A DNA stretch of 64,000 nucleotides from Streptomyces sp. 2114.4. GTDB taxonomy: Bacteria; Actinomycetota; Actinomycetes; Streptomycetales; Streptomycetaceae. Numbering within the stretch: the first letter of the stretch is position 1; every line of letters starts with the position of its first letter. Positions 1 to 9,572 of this stretch are shown here, one piece after another. A model generated the notes under the pieces. The model was not told the DNA's origin. It saw only the letters and a list, made by a program, of their open reading frames with translations, and ran no database searches. Made by a program: the position numbers and the translations under genes. The DNA lies in the NCBI RefSeq assembly GCF_900187385.1, contig NZ_FYEY01000001.1:6634001-6698000 (forward strand), given 5' to 3'.

Positions 1-341
1 CGGTTGTCGTGGGACGAGGCGGCGGAACGAGCCGCTGAAGATCTGAGCGCTGCGACGGTGTCCGCCACGAACTTCACCACCGGCGGCGCCACATCCGCCG
101 AGACGATCACCACCGCGAACTACTGGTCCGGACCCGCGACCAGTACGAACGGCACCGTCACGGCCTCACCGGGCCGGAGCGACGCCTCGGCCAAACCGGC
201 GCTCAGCAGCCCGAGACCGGCCTTCACCTCCACCGGCAGCGGGAACAGCTCCACGGGCTGGACCCCACCGTGGTGATCACGATCCCCGCCACCGCGGCGA
301 TGGGCACCTACACGGGCACCGTGCCCCACTCCGTCGCCTGA
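1..341 (+). pseudogene. C-terminal end of a secreted surface-type protein, frameshifted
   Basis: The frame is open from the window edge and contains SATNFTTGG and NYWSGPAT, then breaks at about 260. The frame one step over gives VVITIPATAAMGTYTGTV and ends HSVA at 339-341. Together these match the C-terminal domain of actinobacterial secreted proteins whose typical end is WNPTL.V.IP...AGTYTGTVTHSVA (recalled family pattern). Losing one base near 258-266 (tggacccc where tgggacccc is expected) explains the break. The start lies outside the window. A sequencing error could mimic the frameshift. Confidence 0.55.
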
Positions 342-753
342 CGCCACGCCACGCCAAGGCTCGGCCGCGGCCGCTGCGGAGGCCGGCGCTGCACGCATCG
401 TGGCGCGGCTTTCCCGCCCTGCCAGGCGGGGCCTTCGAGAAGCCGCCGGCGTCACGCACTGGGCTGTTCGGGTGATTCGCACAACCAAGCCTTGTCACCC
501 ATTTGATATTATGTGTCACTTTGAGTAGTGGAACCGGTGGGCTGCCCATCCCTTGCCGGGGGCCGTGCTTGAGCGGTCGCAGCGGTTCTCCTGCGTGGCA
601 CCAGCGAGGACCGTCGGCCGCCCCAGCGCGGGCCGACCCGCCGCAGGCGGAGAGTCTCGTGGCGGCATCAACCGCAGCCACTGTCCCGGGGACTGATCTC
701 CGCCCGGCGCAGTGGCCTGCGGGGCCCCGATCCGCACTCAGAAAGGCCGCGCC

Positions 754-2448
754 GTGACCGACTTGACCCGACCCGATGCGCTGCTGTCCGCCGTCGCGCT
801 GCTCCGGCAGCGCTTTACTGCGCTGTCGGCTGACACCACGATCCCCGTCGGCCTCTCCCCGCTGGGGGTGGCACTGTCCCCGGACGGGGGACGCGGCTAT
901 GTCGCGAACCGGGGGTCGAACACCATCAGCGTGATCGACACCGCCACCAACACCGTCACCGCGACCGTTGCCACTGCGGGCGGCCCGACCCTCACGGTGG
1001 TCTCCCCGGACGGCACCCGCGTCTACGTGACCCTGAACGACGCCGGCGCCCTCGGGGTGGTCGACACCGCCACCAACACCCTCACGGCCACCGTCGCGGT
1101 CGGGGCCGGAGCCCTCGGGGTGGCGCTCTCCCCGGACGGCGCCCGCGCCTACGTCACCGGCCAGACCTCCAACACCCTCAGCGTGGTCGACACGGCGACC
1201 AACACCGTCACCGCCACCGTGACCACCGGCCCCGTGCCGATCGGCGTCGCCGTCACCCCCGACGGGGCCCGTGCCTACGTCTGCTGCGTCGGCGACAGCG
1301 CGGTCAGGGTGGTCGACACCGCGACCAACACCGTCACGGGCAGCTTCACCGCCGGCGACGTGCCGGTGATCGTCGCCTTCAGCCCGAACGGCACCCGCGC
1401 CTACGTCTGCAACGCGGGCGGCAACAGCGTCAGCGTGATCGACACCGCCACCAACACCACCGTCGCCACCGTCGGGGTGGGCACCCTGCCGCGTTTCGTG
1501 GCCGTGAGTCCGGACGGGACCGCCGCCTACACCGCCGACTTCACCGACAACACCGTCACCGTGATCGACACCGCGACCAACACCGCCACCGGCAGCCTCC
1601 CCGTGGGCAACGGCCCCGTCGGCATCGCGGTCACCCCCGCCGGGAACCGGCTGTACGTGACGGACAACACCGACAACGCCGTCAGCGTGATCGCCCTGAC
1701 GCTCGTGCCCAACAAGGGCACCACCGCCGGCGGCACCATCGTGACCCTCCGAGGCCACAACCTGGCCGGAGCCACCGCCGTGCGCTTCGGCGACACCCCC
1801 GCCACGATCCTGGCCGACACCGCGACCTCGGTCACCGTCCGCACCCCCGCCGGATCGGGCGCGGTCCCTGTCACCGTCACCACCCCGGGCGGTACCGCCG
1901 TCTTCGGCACTTTCTACTACCTCCCCGCCCCGCTGCTGACCGGGATCACCACCAACGGCGGCGAACCCGCCATGGGCCCCGTCACGGGCGGCGGTACCGC
2001 GGTCATCACCGGGGCCAACCTGGCCGGAGCCACCTCGGTGCGCTTCGGCTCCCGAACGGCCACCATCGTGTCCGCCACCGACACCGCCGTCACCGTCACC
2101 ATCCCCGCCGCCCCGTCCTCCGGCCCGGTTCCCGTCACCGTCATCACCCCCGGCGGCAGCGCCGGCGGCCTGACCTTCATCTACCTCGACACCCCCACCG
2201 TGACCGGCGCCAGCCCCGCCTCCGGATCCACCGGCGGCGGCACCGACGTCACCCTCACCGGCGACCGCCTGGCCACCACCCAGGAGGTCACCTTCGACAA
2301 CGCGCCCGCACCGTTCGCCGTCATCTCCGACCACGTGATCACCGCCACCGCCCCACCCCACCCCGCCGGCGACATCACCGTCACCGTCACCACCCTCGGC
2401 GGCAGCACCACAAGCACCTACACCTACCTCGACGCCCCCGGCGTCTGA
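754..2448 (+). CDS. YVTN beta-propeller protein with three IPT/TIG domains
   Basis: This is a 564-residue protein. The GTG at 754 is chosen because gaaagg lies 8 bases upstream; the frame is open further up but has no ribosome site. After about 28 residues come some seven propeller repeats of the SPDG..YVAN..SNTISVIDTATNTV type (about residues 29-325). Three IPT/TIG immunoglobulin-like domains follow (about 326-405, 409-490, 492-564), each with the GGT.V..TG..L..AT.VRFG pattern. Such proteins are normally extracellular or adhesive, yet no signal peptide, membrane segment or sorting motif is visible. The same architecture recurs at 51840. The binding target cannot be told from sequence. Confidence 0.9.
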   Translation: MTDLTRPDALLSAVALLRQRFTALSADTTIPVGLSPLGVALSPDGGRGYVANRGSNTISVIDTATNTVTATVATAGGPTLTVVSPDGTRVYVTLNDAGALGVVDTATNTLTATVAVGAGALGVALSPDGARAYVTGQTSNTLSVVDTATNTVTATVTTGPVPIGVAVTPDGARAYVCCVGDSAVRVVDTATNTVTGSFTAGDVPVIVAFSPNGTRAYVCNAGGNSVSVIDTATNTTVATVGVGTLPRFVAVSPDGTAAYTADFTDNTVTVIDTATNTATGSLPVGNGPVGIAVTPAGNRLYVTDNTDNAVSVIALTLVPNKGTTAGGTIVTLRGHNLAGATAVRFGDTPATILADTATSVTVRTPAGSGAVPVTVTTPGGTAVFGTFYYLPAPLLTGITTNGGEPAMGPVTGGGTAVITGANLAGATSVRFGSRTATIVSATDTAVTVTIPAAPSSGPVPVTVITPGGSAGGLTFIYLDTPTVTGASPASGSTGGGTDVTLTGDRLATTQEVTFDNAPAPFAVISDHVITATAPPHPAGDITVTVTTLGGSTTSTYTYLDAPGV

Positions 2449-2459
2449 CCCCGCCGGCC

Positions 2460-2490
2460 CGGCCACGGCACGGCGCGAGCGCCGTGGCCG
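2460..2490 (+). terminator. Hairpin terminator after the propeller/IPT gene
   Basis: A perfect 10-base stem (CGGCCACGGC at 2460-2469, GCCGTGGCCG at 2481-2490) with an 11-base loop starts 11 bases after the stop codon. There is no strong T-tract, as is usual in streptomycetes. Confidence 0.65.
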
Positions 2491-3391
2491 GGTGGCCTTG
2501 CACGCTGTACGCCTGCGTGCCCCCGCTGTGGGTCCGCTCGTTGTATCCGCCACCTGCGGCCGCAGGGCGGCGGTGCACCGATTCCCACCCCCCGGCTCCG
2601 TGCACCGCCGGGCCCGGCTTCAGGGCCAATCGCCGGTGCGGGCGCTCGCTGGCAGCGGCTTTCCGCAGTGCCCGCACCGACGCACCTGCCTCGCCCACAT
2701 GGTCACTCCGGCCGGGCTCGGCCTGGCCACCGCCATGTCTTCACCGCACGCCGAGCCGGGGACTGTCAGCACCAGAACTCGGCGCCACCCGCGTCGGCCA
2801 GTCGGGCTCGGCGGGCTCCTCCTGGTCGTCGCGGTCGCTCCAGGTGCCGAACGGTCCGGGCAGCCCGAGTGCCTCAGCGCTGCCTCCAGATCGCCCGTCC
2901 CGTGGTGGCCGAGGCGTTCTCGTCCAGCCCGAGCGAGTCAATCCAGGCCCTGGTTGATGACGCCCGCGTCAACGCCCCGCGCCTGAGGACAGTTCGGCTC
3001 CCGTCCCCTCTCGACAGAGGGGACGGGCGCCGAGCGATGCCGGAAGGGCACAGACGACGGAGATGGAGTGCGCGGGCCGCGGCACAGCTGACCTAAAGCG
3101 CATCCGGGGGGCGCTACGCTCGTGGACTTCCGGCTGACCTGCTGACCTCGGACACCGCCTACATGCCCGGTGGCGTCATCACCATGGATGGCGCGGCCAG
3201 CACCTGACCCCACACCCACGAACGGCCACACGCCAGGAGCTCCGGTGGACGAGTCCGGCACACCTTGGGACCGGTCCGGAAGCGACAGCGGACCAGTCCA
3301 GGGCGGCCTCGGCGCTCCGCACCTTCGTTGTACTCGGCGTCGTGCCGGTCACGAGCACCAGGGCGCTGTGCGGTAGCCGGCCGGAGAGCAT
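2491..3391. other. Gene-poor stretch with an SDR tail relic
   Basis: No convincing gene is seen. The one recognisable piece is 3134-3207 on the plus strand, which reads LTSDTAYMPGGVITMDG and then stops. This resembles the last residues of short-chain dehydrogenases (...LxSDxAxYxTGxVIxVDGG) and is probably a relic with everything upstream lost. Confidence 0.4.
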
Positions 3392-4801
3392 TCACCAGTC
3401 TGCTCCAGCAACGAGAAAGATATCTGACACGGGGGCAGCGGCCGCCTTGCTGGCGATCTGGATGTCGTAGGTGCCGGTAGGGAGCAGACCGAGGCGAAGA
3501 GGCTGCTGTTGTCGTGTCACCGTGACCGGGCGGTCGAGCACAGTGGTGTTGTTTTCCCGGTTGTGCACGGTGACCTTCGCCTCGACCTGGGCCAGCTGGC
3601 TCTCACTGGCTCTGCTGTTCATGGAGAGGTCCACGGTGACAGGCTCGTCCGGGAGGTAGAGGTCATCACCGCGGTAGCTGAACCAGGTCGTCACGGCGTC
3701 GCGCAGATCCATCGCCGAGCGGGCGTGCAGGGTTTCGAGCAGCCCTTTCAGGTGGTCCTGCATGGAGCGCTGACTCTGCAATTGTGCGTGCAACTGGGGT
3801 GTGAACGTACGGGCGTCCTTGGCGCCGGAGAGATAGGCGGAGATGCTGGGCACAGTGCCGTCGCCTGTCTCGTCATCCCCGCCCCGGTCCATCAGGAGTT
3901 CCAGCTTCTGTCCGGTGAGGCGGCAGGACTGCCGCGTGGGCTGGTCGGTCCCGACAATGGGGTGGTACGTGACCGGGTTTTTCTGCCATGCGGCGGAGGC
4001 GCGGTTCTCGGTGGCAGCGTCTTCCATTTCCTTCTGGAACTGCGTTACGTGGTCGTCCCAGGCTGTCTTCCACTCCGGCAGTCCGGCACGCGCCGGGGTA
4101 ACGGCTTGGCCGTCGGCGCCGTATATGCAGCGGTAGACGGGGACCAGTTGGTGCAGGGACGTGAGGGAGCGCAGCATGGTGGTGAGGTCTGGTACGAACG
4201 GGCCGAAGTTCTTGCGGAACCCGTTCACCAGGAAATCGACCGCATTCAAAGACCCGTAGAACGGGGTGCCGAAGGTCACCACGGCCCTGGTGTTCTCCCA
4301 GCCGCCGAGCACCTCGACGAAATAACGAGCGACCAGCCCTCCCATCGAGTGTCCGACCAGGACGAGTTGTGCATCGTCGCCGCCGGGGCCCTGACGCCAT
4401 GCGTTGAGCCAGGTTCGGCTCTCCTCGGCTAGACGGCGCGCGGAGGCCCGGTTGTCACGGCGCCAGTCGTACGGGAACGGGAAGAAGTTGCGCCCCTCCG
4501 TCAGATCGAACTGGTCCAGCAGAAAATTCCTGATCGCGGTGTAGCCGTCGATCTTCCACAGCCCGGGAAGGGTGTGGATATCTGGCACCAGGCGGTCGGC
4601 GACGATCCCGTCCCCGAGGTCGGGGGCATGCCAGTCGTCGCCCTGGAGAGCCAGTGAGGTCACCGACTCGCCGAGGGTGCGCAGGGCGTTGAAAGCCGCG
4701 CTGGGTGTCGGGGCCCAGATATCCTTGCCATCCTTTTTCAAAACACTTCCGGTGATACCAGGCAGAAGGACGATGATATCGCCGAACGGGGTTTTGCTCA
4801 T
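3392..4801 (-). CDS. LCAT-family alpha/beta hydrolase (lipase/acyltransferase-like)
   Basis: This 469-residue protein starts at the ATG at 4801, preceded by ggagg. It opens with the LCAT-type LLPGITGSVL oxyanion segment. Residues 150-155 are GHSMGG (nucleophile Ser152), and GDGTVP holds the probable acid Asp314; His338 or His350 could complete the triad. It resembles lecithin:cholesterol acyltransferase and phospholipid:diacylglycerol acyltransferase family hydrolases. The last 90 residues look like a beta-sandwich. No signal peptide is visible, so it probably acts from inside the cell. It starts 13 bases after the CHAT gene on the same strand, so the two are almost certainly co-transcribed. 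The substrate is inferred to be a lipid ester. Confidence 0.85.
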   Translation of the reverse strand: MSKTPFGDIIVLLPGITGSVLKKDGKDIWAPTPSAAFNALRTLGESVTSLALQGDDWHAPDLGDGIVADRLVPDIHTLPGLWKIDGYTAIRNFLLDQFDLTEGRNFFPFPYDWRRDNRASARRLAEESRTWLNAWRQGPGGDDAQLVLVGHSMGGLVARYFVEVLGGWENTRAVVTFGTPFYGSLNAVDFLVNGFRKNFGPFVPDLTTMLRSLTSLHQLVPVYRCIYGADGQAVTPARAGLPEWKTAWDDHVTQFQKEMEDAATENRASAAWQKNPVTYHPIVGTDQPTRQSCRLTGQKLELLMDRGGDDETGDGTVPSISAYLSGAKDARTFTPQLHAQLQSQRSMQDHLKGLLETLHARSAMDLRDAVTTWFSYRGDDLYLPDEPVTVDLSMNSRASESQLAQVEAKVTVHNRENNTTVLDRPVTVTRQQQPLRLGLLPTGTYDIQIASKAAAAPVSDIFLVAGADW

Positions 4802-4814
4802 GATCCGGCCTCCT

Positions 4815-6833
4815 TCAGGGCAGTACGGGGCCACGGATCCGGTCGGTCGGGTCGCCGTAGTGCTGATAGGCGGCCCATGCGTTCCAGCGATGATGGTCCG
4901 GAGGCGCGGCTTCGTATGTCTTTCGGCGGGCAATCTGGACGGCATCGCCCACCGTCTGTGTTCCGCCGAACAGCTCCTGGTACAGGACGTCAGCGAATAT
5001 CTGGGCCTCTTCGTCAGGCACCTGCCATGCCGCGCCGATGTAGTGCAGCACGCCCGCCCGCAGGAATTCGTCGGCGACATTCAAAGCTCCGGCAGCTGAA
5101 GGTTTCACCTTTGCTGAATAGCAGGCGTTGGCGACGACTATCCGAGGTGGCCGGGCGAGTTGCGCCAACTCCCGTGCCGTCAGCAGACCATCAGAGAAGA
5201 CCCAGCCGGACGGCCCGGCTTCGTTGAATGTGCCGTGCCCGCAGTAATGGACGATGTGATACCGCCCGCTGAGCAAGGCACGCAGGACATCGATACGGCT
5301 CGCCGGCCTTTCATCCGGCTCCCGCAGTTCATAATTCGGCGCGCCTATCAACGCCTGGACACTGACGTTATTGCGGCGCAGTACATTCTTGACGGTACGC
5401 GCCTCTGCCTGGGCCTTTGCGAGGCTCATGCCCTTCGCTGGATCGCCGGGGTCACCGATGACGAGTGCCTGCGGCGGTCCGCCCCTCAGTTCCTCGGCGA
5501 CGTCGACGATCTCGGCCGCCGAGTACTCGGTGCGGAGAATTCGAGAAATGGGAGTGCGGACAGCCAGTGGGATTTGACCGCTGCCCACATCCGGCTGGAT
5601 GTCGGCCAGGAACTCCCAAGGCACTATCGCCGTACTCTGGTCAACTTCCAGGACCACCGGCGCCTCGTCCGAAACCAGCCACTGAAACTCGGTCGGTACC
5701 ACCAGTCGGGAAAGAAGATGGGGGAGTTCGCGTGCGTCCGTGACGGTTGGTTCGGTGAGACGGTCCGCCAGTTGACGGAGCAGATCCCCGTCGACGGGTA
5801 CGTTGCGCTCCGGCAGCGTGGCGCGCTCGGCCAGAGCCGTCCAGCGCAAACTTTGTTCCCCTTTCAGAACCGAGAAATTGACCGGAAGCGAGTCCTGTGG
5901 CCCCGAGGAAATATGAGTGGATATTGTGATGTCGGTGGGGTCGACGTGCCCGAGGTCGAAAAGCGTCCGGCTGACCTCGTCACGGAGACGATCGTTCGGG
6001 ATTCCCGCTAGCACTGCGCGCAGAGCCAGGCCGTCGCTTGCGGCATCCGGCCCGCCCTCACCCTTCTCCAACGCTGCGACTGCCCCGGCAAGGCGGACGA
6101 GTTCGGCCACCGCGTAGGCAGCCGCTGAAGTGCGCTTGACCCTTCCACCGGCAGCTTCGGTCACCTCGTCCGCGACGTCGAGGTACCGCAGGGCGTCGCC
6201 GCTCACGCGCAGGGCGCGACGCAGCTTCTCGGCGCGCAGCCGATCGATCTCGACGATCAGCACCTCGGTCAGTGTCGGGAGCGCGGCAGCTTTCAGCGCA
6301 GCCACGAAGCCACGGATGAGGGCGCGCGCGGCATGTTTCACCGGCAGGTTCTCGGCGCCCGAACCGATGAGTACAGTCGCCGCCTTGCCTACATGACCGA
6401 GCGCCAGCAGCTCGCTGAGGAGGGACTCGTACAGGCGCGTAGCGCGCCGCTCGGTGAAGGTGCCCATCCGGCCCATGCCCACGACAGCGGCGGAATGGAC
6501 CGAATCGCCGGCCTGGCAAGGGAAGTACGACACTTTTCCCAACTTGGCGTCGATCCAGCCACGCCGATTGTGTTCCGCGATTACCTGCCGCTCACCGGCC
6601 GAGATCGTCCGGTCCAGCGCACGCTCCGCGGCCGTGGGTGCGATGCCCTGGTAGTGCCCGGTGACATGCAAGTCGGCCCTTACCTGGGGGAGGTCACCCC
6701 ACACCACAGTCACCCTGAGGCGGGATGCCGGGGCTGCGTCCGGCTCCGCCTGGCGTTGGGGTGGTGCCGAGATATTGCCAGGCGCCAAGGTGTGCTCGAC
6801 AAGATCTTCGATGCCGTTCTTGGGAGCACTCAT
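4815..6833 (-). CDS. CHAT-domain caspase-like protease with macro/M17-like N-terminal domain
   Basis: The protein has 672 residues from the ATG at 6833, which has gagg upstream; a GTG at 6860 is an in-frame alternative without a ribosome site. The C-terminal half is a CHAT peptidase domain: HYCGHGTF gives catalytic His533 and VVANACYSA gives Cys571, the separase/caspase-like dyad. Residues 38-210 (VTVVWGDLPQVRADLHV... then AATVLIGSG) resemble the macro-like N-terminal fold of M17 leucyl aminopeptidases. CHAT proteases are found in bacterial conflict systems, where they are activated by partner proteins and cleave effectors. Here a SIR2-like relic lies upstream and an LCAT-type lipase directly downstream. 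Confidence 0.88.
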   Translation of the reverse strand: MSAPKNGIEDLVEHTLAPGNISAPPQRQAEPDAAPASRLRVTVVWGDLPQVRADLHVTGHYQGIAPTAAERALDRTISAGERQVIAEHNRRGWIDAKLGKVSYFPCQAGDSVHSAAVVGMGRMGTFTERRATRLYESLLSELLALGHVGKAATVLIGSGAENLPVKHAARALIRGFVAALKAAALPTLTEVLIVEIDRLRAEKLRRALRVSGDALRYLDVADEVTEAAGGRVKRTSAAAYAVAELVRLAGAVAALEKGEGGPDAASDGLALRAVLAGIPNDRLRDEVSRTLFDLGHVDPTDITISTHISSGPQDSLPVNFSVLKGEQSLRWTALAERATLPERNVPVDGDLLRQLADRLTEPTVTDARELPHLLSRLVVPTEFQWLVSDEAPVVLEVDQSTAIVPWEFLADIQPDVGSGQIPLAVRTPISRILRTEYSAAEIVDVAEELRGGPPQALVIGDPGDPAKGMSLAKAQAEARTVKNVLRRNNVSVQALIGAPNYELREPDERPASRIDVLRALLSGRYHIVHYCGHGTFNEAGPSGWVFSDGLLTARELAQLARPPRIVVANACYSAKVKPSAAGALNVADEFLRAGVLHYIGAAWQVPDEEAQIFADVLYQELFGGTQTVGDAVQIARRKTYEAAPPDHHRWNAWAAYQHYGDPTDRIRGPVLP

Positions 6834-7008
6834 CAGGGCCTCACTCGTCGAGCCGGCCACTACGCCCGCCCGCGCCGTGACGCTAAGTCAGCAGCCGGTA
6901 GAATCTATATATTTCGTCTATTTTATCCAGTTATTCACGAAGTCGTGCGACTGTCAAGACTCAGCAGATCCGCCCGCGAGGGCCCAGGACTCGTCAGCTC
7001 AAGAGGAC

Positions 7009-7517
7009 CTAGGCGGACCTCGGTGCACAGGCGTACCGCGTGCCGCACCCGTTGGTCCGGCCATGCAGAAGATGTGGTTGCACAGGTAACCACCTGCATG
7101 GTCGGAACGGCTGACGGGAATTTCCTGTGCACGCAGGCGTACGCTGGCGGCTACTCAGCGCCTCGGCCATGAAGTTGTCGTAGTTTGTCGTCAGGTAAAC
7201 AGGGACCGGGAAAACGGCTAGCAGTGCGTGGGGCTCGACCGGATCACCGTAATTCGGGGGCCGAACATTCGCAAAGCGTTCGTTGACCAACTTCTGCTTG
7301 AGAAAGCCGCCGTCAACTCCCTCCTTGATCACCGCGTAGTGCATGACCCGGGCCAGGTTCGTGCGGTCGCTGAACGGATAGCTGTACTTGGTGGCCCACT
7401 CTTCTGCGAGACGGGAGGCGGTCGGCAGCGTGTCCCCCTTGGCTCCCGCTCCGAGAAAGGGGGGCATTCTCCCGCCTTCAGCTGGTCGATCAGTCGATTC
7501 CAGTCCCTCTCGTCCAT
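7009..7517 (-). pseudogene. SIR2-like protein, N-terminal part, frameshifted and truncated
   Basis: Starting at the ATG at 7517, the frame reads MDERDWNRLIDQLKAGECPPF. The frame one base over continues LGAGAKGD and later VPVYLTTNYDNFMAEAL. GAGA and TTNYD are signature motifs of SIR2-like (SIR2_2) NAD-binding domains found in prokaryotic immune proteins. The break is in a run of six Cs (minus strand, near 7459-7464); seven would restore the frame. After MAEAL (about 7156) similarity fades, apart from a possible HLLHG, and the frame stops at 7009. A full-length family member would be several hundred residues. It is co-directional with the CHAT gene and probably its former operon partner. Confidence 0.7.
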
Positions 7518-8251
7518 CGAGTGCCCCTGGGGTTTGCTGGAAGCCGCCCTTATAGTCACGATGCGTGAGGGGTCGCGAGGTCGCAACTCGTCATTGAGGC
7601 TGTACGCCGGAGGTCATCCATCGCGATCTGGCATGGAACGAAGGGAAGCTGCCTTGCCACGGGTTGGGGCGGGCTATGCACCGCTCTGCGCTGATGCGCT
7701 GCTGGTGGGTCCCGCAGTCGGGCATGTGTGTGTGCTCTCCGAGGTGATCCGGACGGCCGAGGCCGCCGGGAGGAGGGCGACAGCTGATGAGTTTCTCCGT
7801 GATTCGCAGTGTCAGTCATCGGCACGGCAAATGTGAACACCGGGCCCCACCGAAGACCCGGACGTCTCACCGCCGACTGTGCACGAGCTCGTTAGTCGCT
7901 GTGAGAGATGTCTATGCGTTTGGTCGTCGCGATTATGCCCGTGCCTGAAGCTCATGTTGTCCGGTAGCGCGTCCCAGACGTGTGACCCCGCGTGACAGCC
8001 TGCCAGGCGGCCGCGTTTGGTTACCTGATGGCCGCGTAATGTGATGCAGAGCGGGCTGCAATGCTTCGCAGTACAATGAGATTGGTTTTGGGTTGGGCTT
8101 CGAACGGGGCTAGGGCGATCGCCACTGGCGGCCCACCAGTGCACAACTCGAAGACAGCATGTCTGTCCTCCCCTTACCCGGCTTCTCCAGCCGTGGTGGA
8201 CGCCGTGCGCCCTCGCGACCGGCGAAGCGGGCTTCGCGCGAGGAGCCTGAA
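7518..8251. other. Intergenic region with a short IS-end relic
   Basis: No convincing gene is seen. Bases 7871-7898 closely match 10816-10843 (both around gcacgagctcgt), the 5' end of the IS5-type transposase fragment there, so a relic of the same element is likely. Confidence 0.35.
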
Positions 8252-9241
8252 ATGGACGACAAATTTTCGCACATCGAAGCAGGGCATCTTCCAGCCGATG
8301 CCGACTCTCCCGGCCCCGGACTGGGACACGCGCCCGCCGCGGTCGCGGTGGTTCCGTCGGCTGGCGACTGGACAAAGGTTGGAACCGACGACCGCATGCG
8401 TTACTGCATGAAGCAACTCGTCGACCGGTACGGTTTTCCGCCCGCAGGCGCCGCCGGGATCGTCGGGAACTTGTGGGCAGAGTCGGGCATTCTGCCGAAT
8501 CGCATCGAGGGCAGCTCGCCGTCCACCCCGATGCGAGCGAAGAACTTCGCCGGAGTAACCACGAATTTCACAGCCGCCCAAATCATGGATCGGAAATCAC
8601 CTCATCAGGGGCCCAAGCTACCCGGCGTCGGCCTCGCCCAGTGGACTTCGCCCTCTCGGCGGTCGGGGCTTTTCAGCCACGTTTACAACGGAGCTGCGCT
8701 CGGGGCGGACGTCCTGTTCAACATGGATGCCCAACTGGACTATCTCGACCACGAATTGCGTACGAGCTACTCCGGAGTCCACCATGTCCTTTCCAGCCAG
8801 GTGGTGTCGGTTGAGGCTGCAAGCGACGAAGTCGTTTACAACTTCGAAATTCCAGGGGCCATTCTCAGCGGCCACAGCAAACTGCCACGCGCCGACGCCC
8901 GCGTGCAGACGGTCTTCAAGCAACGCCGCTCACCATCGAACAGGGCATTGACCGCCTACCAGTCAGGTGACGGCCCCGCCGGCCCCGCCACCTTCGAGCC
9001 GTTCCCTGGTGCGTCGTTCTTCCACACGGGACGGAAATCGCCGATCATCGCCGCCATGCACCAGCGGCTCGTCGCCGAAGGCTGCAACCGGTACCAGTCG
9101 AGCGCCAACGCCGACGTATGGGGCCCGGGCGATGTGAAGTCCTACGCCGCCTGGCAGGAGAAGCTCGGCTTCGAAGGTGACGATGCCAACGGCACCCCCG
9201 GCAAGACCAGTTGGGACAAACTGCAGGTTCCCAACGTCTAG
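8252..9241 (+). CDS. Phage-type peptidoglycan hydrolase (tail-lysozyme domain plus C-terminal binding domain)
   Basis: The protein has 329 residues from the ATG at 8252, with gaggag 6 bases upstream; the longer upstream frame is arginine-rich and unlikely. Residues of about 48-205 resemble phage tail lysozyme domains (AAGIVGNLWAESGI, then GVGLAQW, with Glu of WAES as candidate catalytic acid). After a linker, the last 80 residues (EPFPGASFFHTGRKSP... to KLQVPNV) form a putative cell-wall-binding module. That module is repeated almost base for base in the amidase at 9731. No signal peptide is seen, as is normal for holin-dependent endolysins. The neighbours suggest a prophage lysis module. Confidence 0.82.
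   Translation: MDDKFSHIEAGHLPADADSPGPGLGHAPAAVAVVPSAGDWTKVGTDDRMRYCMKQLVDRYGFPPAGAAGIVGNLWAESGILPNRIEGSSPSTPMRAKNFAGVTTNFTAAQIMDRKSPHQGPKLPGVGLAQWTSPSRRSGLFSHVYNGAALGADVLFNMDAQLDYLDHELRTSYSGVHHVLSSQVVSVEAASDEVVYNFEIPGAILSGHSKLPRADARVQTVFKQRRSPSNRALTAYQSGDGPAGPATFEPFPGASFFHTGRKSPIIAAMHQRLVAEGCNRYQSSANADVWGPGDVKSYAAWQEKLGFEGDDANGTPGKTSWDKLQVPNV
8995..9239 (+). repeat. Duplicated endolysin C-terminal module, copy 1
   Basis: These 245 bases match 10273-10517 with about five differences, all synonymous third-position changes. The module encodes the shared wall-binding domain. Confidence 0.9.
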
Positions 9242-9572
9242 GAAGCTGCCTATTCGACCGCTACATCAACCAGCAGTTCTACGCCTCGACTCAGTGGCCT
9301 CAGATTCGAATCCAGATCATCGTTCGTGACGATGGATGTGATCTTGGTGTAGATGGCTACGAGAGTTACGACCGTATCTACATCCAAATGAATTCGATGA
9401 CGGTTGACGACATCTCGACTGGTGACGCGAGAATTCCTGACCCAGAGCACCTGATCTCAACAACCATCGAACCTACCACGCCATTCACAACGGCGACGAG
9501 AGGATTCTTCCCGGCCGCTCGTCGAACGTAGAACTGGCGACACAAAGTTCTGGTAACTGAAAGGACGGCGTC
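9242..9572. other. Low-GC intergenic region upstream of the second lysis operon
   Basis: This 330-base stretch is clearly less GC-rich than its surroundings and shows no third-position bias in any open frame, so I read it as non-coding. It may carry the promoter for the genes at 9573 and 9731 (gaaagg ribosome site at 9559-9564). Confidence 0.4.

Noticed and set aside
277..2553. 758-codon minus-strand open frame
   Set aside because: Gly/Asp/Val-rich low-complexity shadow of the propeller/IPT gene; no family features.
9211..9531. 106-codon plus-strand frame between the endolysins
   Set aside because: No third-position GC bias, overlaps the previous gene out of frame, no ribosome site; probably non-coding low-GC DNA.
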